From JAQVWU01 sp964628455 (GTDB lineage Bacteria; Bacillota; Clostridia; Oscillospirales; CAG-272): 8,561 nt of DNA. The stretch lies in the NCBI GenBank assembly GCA_964628455.1, contig CAZVPD010000155.1, forward strand, positions 1-8,561, written 5' to 3'. Each line of letters begins with the position of its first letter. The stretch's first letter is position 1. Positions 4,536-8,561 of this stretch are shown piece after piece. The notes beneath the pieces are model-generated. The model was not told where the DNA came from and made no database searches. It worked only from the letters and a program-made list of their open reading frames with translations. A program made the translations under genes and the position numbers.

Positions 4536-5762
4536 TTAACGGGCAACAAGCAGGACGCCTTCGCAGGACTTCATTTTCAGCTCATAGCAGCCGCCGGCAA
4601 GGCGTGAAAGCGGGCGGGTACCTTCGCCGGCTATGGCAAAGACCGTGCGGTTGTCGGCGCGGAAAGAAACTTTATACTCCTTTTGTGCATGGTCATGCGG
4701 GTCGTCCGCTCCGCAAAGCATAAGCGCGCAGGATCTGTCATCCGCACGGGAGACCATTTGGCCTGCAAGCAGGTTTTCGCCTTGGTCAGCGCGCAAATCG
4801 GCAAAGATGCCGGTATTCAGCGCTTCGACGGGCTGCACACGGCCGTCCGGAGCGCCTTTTGCATCCGGGAATCCGATGAAATGCGTAGAGACGCGGCGGT
4901 ATTTCATATAAGTTTCACCCATCCTGTGCAGCTCCGTATTGACGGTTTTCAGTTTGTCGTATTGCTGGGTTTTCTCGCCTTTGTCGTCAAGCACCTGATT
5001 GTGCCACCAACCCGCGGTGTAGCAGGCCCAGGTGATCGCTTCCGCGCCGAAGGCCATGGCGCTATATGCCTGGAAGCGAAGCCGGTTGGCACTGATCCAA
5101 TCTTCTTTACGCGAAGAGTTGACCTGTAAAACAATCCACATGCGACGGCCGGTACGCAGGCAGGCATCAGCCACTGTGCGCAGGTTCCTGTATGCACCGT
5201 CAACGGTGGCGGCGTACATATAATAATCGTAGCAGATATAGTCCATGCCTATGTTTTCGCAGTATTTTTCGATATGTTCGTCGTAGGTTTCCGTTCCAAG
5301 CTGGTTGACGGTCTCCTCGGCGTTGTTCTTTGAGACGGAGGCATAGTTCGGATAAAGATTTAAGTAGGCAAGCTGACGGGGGAACCGGCGGTTTACAAAG
5401 TCCGTGATTTTGCCGTAATGGGGAAAATCCAGCGCGGACGGCTCATCGCCCGTGTCAATGCCCCAAATTGCCGGATGGTCTTTAAAGGCGGCAGCGGATT
5501 GCTCATAGCGTTCGATCGGATTCTTTTCCGCCATTTGTCCGGCGTTATTCCCGTCTCCGCCCCACCAGCCGGGGACAGCGCCTCCGACGATTGCGCCCAC
5601 GCCGTATTTGGAAAACAGGTCAAGTACGGCATGGTCGTTGGGCACGCCGATGACGAAGTCGATCCCGCATTCGGCCAACTCACGGATATGCTTTTCGGTG
5701 TGTGCATAAGGCGCCAGAATATAAGTCCCGACGTGTAAACGCGAACGGTCCATCGTGTTCAT
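4536..5762 (-). CDS. Glycoside-hydrolase-like TIM-barrel protein (GH42/clan GH-A-like)
   Basis: 408 residues, no signal peptide or membrane helix, so cytoplasmic. The first 260 residues look like a (beta/alpha)8 barrel: early strand GTYILAPY (12-19), VPGWWGGDG (63-71), AIWGIDTGDEPS (98-109) with Asp106-Glu107-Pro108 at the place of the acid/base Glu of clan A hydrolases, DYICYDYYMY (174-183), RRMWIVLQV (206-214), and LRFQAYSAMAFGAEAITWAC (228-247) followed by Tyr, as in beta-galactosidase-like proteins. Residues about 310-408 look like a C-terminal beta-sandwich. The strand that normally ends with the nucleophile Glu shows Gln213 instead, so it may use another residue or be non-catalytic. GGAGGA six bases before the ATG selects the first Met over Met4. 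It is transcribed alone, toward the prophage end. A sugar-related role is likely; the substrate is unknown. Confidence 0.65.
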   Translation of the reverse strand: MNTMDRSRLHVGTYILAPYAHTEKHIRELAECGIDFVIGVPNDHAVLDLFSKYGVGAIVGGAVPGWWGGDGNNAGQMAEKNPIERYEQSAAAFKDHPAIWGIDTGDEPSALDFPHYGKITDFVNRRFPRQLAYLNLYPNYASVSKNNAEETVNQLGTETYDEHIEKYCENIGMDYICYDYYMYAATVDGAYRNLRTVADACLRTGRRMWIVLQVNSSRKEDWISANRLRFQAYSAMAFGAEAITWACYTAGWWHNQVLDDKGEKTQQYDKLKTVNTELHRMGETYMKYRRVSTHFIGFPDAKGAPDGRVQPVEALNTGIFADLRADQGENLLAGQMVSRADDRSCALMLCGADDPHDHAQKEYKVSFRADNRTVFAIAGEGTRPLSRLAGGCYELKMKSCEGVLLVAR

Positions 5763-5768
5763 AATGAT

Positions 5769-5774
5769 TCCTCC
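5769..5774 (-). promoter_or_regulatory. Ribosome binding site GGAGGA of the GH-like gene
   Basis: GGAGGA on the - strand is six bases from the ATG at 5762-5760 and decides for this start over the in-frame ATG three codons later. Confidence 0.8.
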
Positions 5775-5797
5775 AAGTTTTAAATTTAATACCGATG

Positions 5798-5826
5798 ATT
5801 ATATCATGGAGCGTGACAACTGTCAA
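5798..5826 (-). promoter_or_regulatory. Consensus sigma-A promoter with operator-like palindrome at the -35
   Basis: On the - strand: TTGACA (5826-5821), a spacer of exactly 17 bases, and TATAAT (5803-5798), with TG one base before the -10 as in extended -10 promoters. Transcription should begin near 5791, giving a leader of about 28 bases to the ATG at 5762. The -35 is half of the inverted repeat TGACA-GT-TGTCA (5825-5814), a plausible operator. A promoter this perfect is often held in check by a repressor, but no regulator gene is visible here. Confidence 0.88.
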
Positions 5827-6088
5827 CCGCCGGCGCCGATTGGTTTCGGAATAAACTGCAGGGGGGTTATTATTCAATAAAGTATAATAAATAGTTGTAT
5901 CATGACTTCCCGTTTTTACTCAAGCAAAAGCAGAGCCTTTTGACTCTGCTTTTTTTCGGGACTTTTGCTGCAGACCCCTGCTTTGTGTTTCGGTCCGGTG
6001 TTTGGTTTACAGTCTATGAGTTCCGGCACGAACCGACCCGCATCTGCTCTGTAATGGCCAATGTTCGCTGTTGTTTGCCGCAGTCGAT
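5827..6088. other. Intergenic region between the two - strand host genes
   Basis: Apart from the terminator at 5927-5956, this stretch has an AT-rich inverted repeat TTATTAT/ATAATAA (5867-5873 with 5884-5890) that contains a TATAAT on the + strand without a matching -35. No ORF has coding character: the + strand frame from 5895 runs straight through the terminator. The 130 bases just downstream of the repeat-protein stop hold nothing I recognise. Confidence 0.5.
5927..5956. terminator. Rho-independent terminator, possibly bidirectional
   Basis: AAAGCAGAG (5927-5935) and CTCTGCTTT (5944-5952) form a 9-bp stem with an eight-base loop. On the + strand the hairpin ends in a run of seven T. On the - strand it is followed by TTTTGCTT, good enough to end the transcript of the repeat-protein gene that stops at 6089. 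The latter is its likely job, since no + strand gene precedes it. Confidence 0.75.
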
Positions 6089-8560
6089 TCAACCCATCAT
6101 CGGATCGGGGCCGGGCAGATAAACGGCGATCGCCTCGATATCCGCCATATCGGGGGCGGTGTTGGTCACCGTAAATTCCAGATCCTCATTCTCATAATGA
6201 TAATCCATTCCGTATTCATATAGCTTTTTTCCGCTGAAGAAGTAACTGACACCGTTCACACCGGTAAACACGAATCCCGGATTGCCGTTGTTGTCCGCCA
6301 GCAGCTTGGTGATGTTTCCTACCGTCACCAGACCCTTTGTCCAGTCTCTGCCGAAGGATACGGGATTTTCCTGCATAGATGTTTTGCACGCCTCTGTGAG
6401 ACCGTCGTTGTTTCCCGATCCGATAAGCGAGCCTTCCGGTGCGGGGTAGCTGTACCAGCCGGGGTCGGGTTGATCGTAAGGTACCAGAGGATTGCCGGTA
6501 AAATCGTATCCGGGACTGTAATCGGGGCACTGATACAGGTACAGCGAGACCGGATTGTCGGGGTCCAGTGTCCTTTGCAGCCTGAAATACATCAGTTCAA
6601 AACCGTAATCCAGTACCGGTCTCATCCCGTCTCCGTCTGCCGCCACGGAAGCGTCATAGATCGCGTCCGTCACCATACCTGTGGCGTCGTCATACCCAAA
6701 CGCCCTCCTCTGGAGGGTATACATGGCATCGAACAACCCGAATTCGGTGCGCGGTTTCCATTGGGCATACAAGTCATACCCGTATCCGTCTGTTTGCAGA
6801 TTGCGGACGATGTCGGCTCTGCCGAAGCCGATGCCGGAACCGTCCGGCCTTGTATTCCAGCCGGCTAATCTGTATTGGCTGCCGAGACCGGGATCGACAT
6901 AACCGGGCAGCGGTACCTCATCGTCATACCAGCATTCCATCCAGGCTATTCCGCGTTCATCACATTCTATGCCCGCTATCTCATTGACGACTATGTCTAA
7001 ATCGCCGACATTCGCGTGAAGCGGGATCATGTAGGAAATCGGTTCCCATTCGGCGTAGAGAGTGATATCCTCTGCGGGCATAACGGTGATCTCATAAGGT
7101 ATCCGATACCCGTCCTCCTCGATAAGCCAGTTCAGGAAATTATAGCCTGTGCGGGTGACCGTCGGCGGGGTTATGGTTTCGCCGGGAAGATATCTCTGTT
7201 CGATGCCGCCCTCTCCGCCGTTGGCGTCGAAAGTCAGCCTGTAGTAACCGTCCTTCGGAGTCCATGTCGCCGTGTATGTTCTGTTTCCCGCGGAGCCTGT
7301 CGTGATCGTCACGGCTGCCGTCGGCCCGCCGAGTCCCGTTCCTGTCCAGCCGGCAAAATCATAGCCTTCCCTTGTCGGGTTGATCAGCGTAATGTCGGGG
7401 CTTTCAATGGTATAGGATGTCGGATTCGTGCCTTCAACGCTGCCGCCTGCCGTGTCATAAGCAATGCTGTAGGTTACCGGAGTCCACTGCGCCGTAAACG
7501 TGATATCCTCCATAGGCATAGCAGCCGGGATCTCGGGGTCCCATCCTGCGAATGTGTAGCCTGTGCGGGTGGGTGAAGCCGGCGCAGTGATCGGCAGGGT
7601 GTATATCACACTCTGAGTCGTTCCGCCCTCTCCGCCGTTTGCGTCGAAGGTCGCCGTATAGCGTTTGAGGTTATAATATATGTAGACTACCGTTGCGCCG
7701 CTCGGTGCGATTGTTTCCTGTTCAAACGGCTGGACATCGTAGCCCGCATAGGTCTTTGCTTCCGCCGCGGTCTGCAGTCTTTCCCCTCCGGACAGAACTT
7801 CAAGCTCCTGCTGAATATAATTGAGTCCGTTGCCGGGCTGGTACTGCTGCTTCATGTGAATGACGGTGTAATTTGCCAGCTGAGCCCAGCCGGCCGTATA
7901 AGCTCTGTTCCCGGCAGATCCCTGCGGAACCGTTACTTCAAGGGTCGGTTCCGACAGACCCGTGCCGGTCCAGCCTGTAAAGACATAACCGTCCTTGACC
8001 GGGTTGACCAGGGTGAAGTCGGGACTTTGTGAGCTGTATTGCGGCGGGTTGCTCACGCCCTGCGGCATGACACCGCCCGCAAGGTCGTAGGAAATGGTGT
8101 ATGCGCCGATCCACTGGGCGGTATACTGTCTGTCCCCTTCAGACCCCTTGGGAATGGTTACCGTCATGGTTGGAGCGTCCAGACCGGTACCGGTCCAGCC
8201 GAGGAAGATATAACCGTCTCTGGCGGGGTTTACAAGGGTGATGTCATCGCTGTTTACATAATACTGCGACGGATTGCTTTCGCCGGCCGGCAAGACGCCG
8301 CCCGCAAGGTTGTAAGAGATATTGCGGTACAGCGACACCCATACCGCCTGATAAAATCTGTTCCCTGTGGAACCGTTGTGAATCGTTACCGTTTCGGTGG
8401 GCGCGGATAATCCTGTCCCTGTCCAGCCGGCAAAACGAAGGTCATCTCTTCCCGGGTAGGAAGTCGGGTTGACCAGTGTGAATTCGTCGTAAACATAATA
8501 GCTTGACGGATTGCTGCCGGCCGGCAGACTGCCGCTCGGTTCGTTATAAGAGATAGTGTA
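6089..8560 (-). CDS. Large InlB-B/Flg_new (Listeria-Bacteroides) repeat surface protein, 5' end outside window
   Basis: 823 residues are visible. A GTG at 8338-8336 is internal: the frame stays open to the right edge and the 74 residues before it (from YTISYN) are another repeat of the same type. Order seen: three long repeats (1-74, 78-150, 154-225), a MucBP-like module (231-297, YTVIHMKQQY...GYDVQPFEQET), then alternating short and long InlB-B/Flg_new repeats (301-359, 364-433, 439-505), a diverged repeat (510-601), and a 219-residue C-terminal region I do not recognise (605-823, many Tyr and Asp, LLADNNGNPGFVFTGVNGVS). Such repeats occur in secreted or wall-bound adhesin-like proteins of Gram-positive bacteria. 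There is no LPXTG, hydrophobic helix or basic tail at the end (AVYLPGPDPMMG), so anchoring must be N-terminal, non-covalent or absent. A hairpin terminator follows about 130 bases downstream. Confidence 0.8.
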   Translation of the reverse strand, partial: YTISYNEPSGSLPAGSNPSSYYVYDEFTLVNPTSYPGRDDLRFAGWTGTGLSAPTETVTIHNGSTGNRFYQAVWVSLYRNISYNLAGGVLPAGESNPSQYYVNSDDITLVNPARDGYIFLGWTGTGLDAPTMTVTIPKGSEGDRQYTAQWIGAYTISYDLAGGVMPQGVSNPPQYSSQSPDFTLVNPVKDGYVFTGWTGTGLSEPTLEVTVPQGSAGNRAYTAGWAQLANYTVIHMKQQYQPGNGLNYIQQELEVLSGGERLQTAAEAKTYAGYDVQPFEQETIAPSGATVVYIYYNLKRYTATFDANGGEGGTTQSVIYTLPITAPASPTRTGYTFAGWDPEIPAAMPMEDITFTAQWTPVTYSIAYDTAGGSVEGTNPTSYTIESPDITLINPTREGYDFAGWTGTGLGGPTAAVTITTGSAGNRTYTATWTPKDGYYRLTFDANGGEGGIEQRYLPGETITPPTVTRTGYNFLNWLIEEDGYRIPYEITVMPAEDITLYAEWEPISYMIPLHANVGDLDIVVNEIAGIECDERGIAWMECWYDDEVPLPGYVDPGLGSQYRLAGWNTRPDGSGIGFGRADIVRNLQTDGYGYDLYAQWKPRTEFGLFDAMYTLQRRAFGYDDATGMVTDAIYDASVAADGDGMRPVLDYGFELMYFRLQRTLDPDNPVSLYLYQCPDYSPGYDFTGNPLVPYDQPDPGWYSYPAPEGSLIGSGNNDGLTEACKTSMQENPVSFGRDWTKGLVTVGNITKLLADNNGNPGFVFTGVNGVSYFFSGKKLYEYGMDYHYENEDLEFTVTNTAPDMADIEAIAVYLPGPDPMMG
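6758..8560 (-). repeat. Coding repeat array: InlB-B/Flg_new modules
   Basis: Long modules of about 70-75 residues with the pattern ISY.LAGG...NP..Y......TLVNP...GY.F.GWTGTGL..PT..VT...GS.GNR.Y.A.W lie at 8560-8339, 8329-8111, 8101-7886 and 7471-7262. Short modules with TFDANGGEGG...TRTGY.F..W...MP.EDIT..A.W lie at 7660-7484 and 7246-7046, and a diverged one at 7033-6758. The MucBP-like module (7870-7670) splits the array. At DNA level only short identical stretches remain (for example the 18 bases CCTGTCCAGCCGGCAAAA near 7341 and 8427), so the duplications are old and kept by selection on the protein. Confidence 0.8.
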
Positions 8561-8561
8561 T

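Noticed and set aside
4375..4539. Open + strand frame before the convergent gene, with a 27-residue ORF from the ATG at 4456
   Set aside because: No close ribosome site, product too short to judge, and it overlaps the stop of the opposite gene; kept only as a note in the intergenic entry.
4683..5129. 148-codon + strand ORF inside the GH-like gene
   Set aside because: Antisense to a well-supported coding frame with its own promoter; composition is typical of a shadow frame.
5895..6122. 75-codon + strand ORF across the intergenic terminator
   Set aside because: It runs through a strong terminator and lacks a ribosome site.
7016..7576. 186-codon + strand ORF opposite the repeat protein
   Set aside because: Arg/Cys-rich antisense shadow of the repeat array; its regularity mirrors the repeats on the other strand.
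8336..8338. GTG as the start of the repeat protein
   Set aside because: The frame is open for 74 more codons that encode another full repeat, and no ribosome site precedes the GTG.
6758..8560. CRISPR-like or DNA-level repeat array
   Set aside because: Periodicity is about 220 bases, imperfect, and explained by repeated protein modules; no direct repeats with spacers exist in the window.

Overview
The window looks like the right-hand end of an integrated siphovirus-type prophage (about 1-4188) followed by chromosomal DNA of a Gram-positive host (about 4189-8561). The host is probably an anaerobic Clostridia/Bacillota bacterium. I infer this from strong GGAGG ribosome sites, a consensus TTGACA/TATAAT promoter, U-tract terminators, intermediate GC and an InlB/Flg_new-repeat surface protein. 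The genus cannot be read from the sequence.

Prophage part, all on the + strand and tightly packed: the C-terminal end of a tail/baseplate protein (open at the left edge), a 367-residue tail-fibre-like protein, a messy stretch with a 43-codon overlapping ORF and a small frameshifted gene, and then a lysis module. The lysis module holds a membrane-anchored coiled-coil protein, an M23 (LytM) endopeptidase with all zinc ligands present, a two-helix membrane protein and an LLH-type phage holin. The genes are joined by short gaps or start/stop overlaps, so they probably form one late transcript whose promoter lies to the left of the window.

Junction: 155 bp after the holin stop lies a 46-nt fragment (4143-4188) running from the anticodon loop to CCA of an initiator tRNA(fMet), with no 5' half. 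It is followed at once by a rho-independent terminator. This is what is left at the far attachment site when a phage integrates into the 3' part of a tRNA gene. The 155-bp gap is rich in inverted and direct repeats that could be terminator and integrase arm sites.

Host part, both genes on the - strand: a 408-residue cytoplasmic protein resembling a glycoside-hydrolase TIM barrel, driven by a textbook sigma-A promoter whose -35 lies inside a TGACA/TGTCA palindrome; and the C-terminal 823 residues of a large protein built from InlB-B/Flg_new repeats plus one MucBP-like module. The latter is open at the right edge, ends in a domain I do not recognise and has no sortase signal. A hairpin terminator lies between them.

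The points most worth a second look are the fMet attachment site with a T-arm lesion, the staggered frames at 1796-2175, the GH-like protein without an obvious nucleophile, and the unknown C-terminal domains of the endolysin and the repeat protein.
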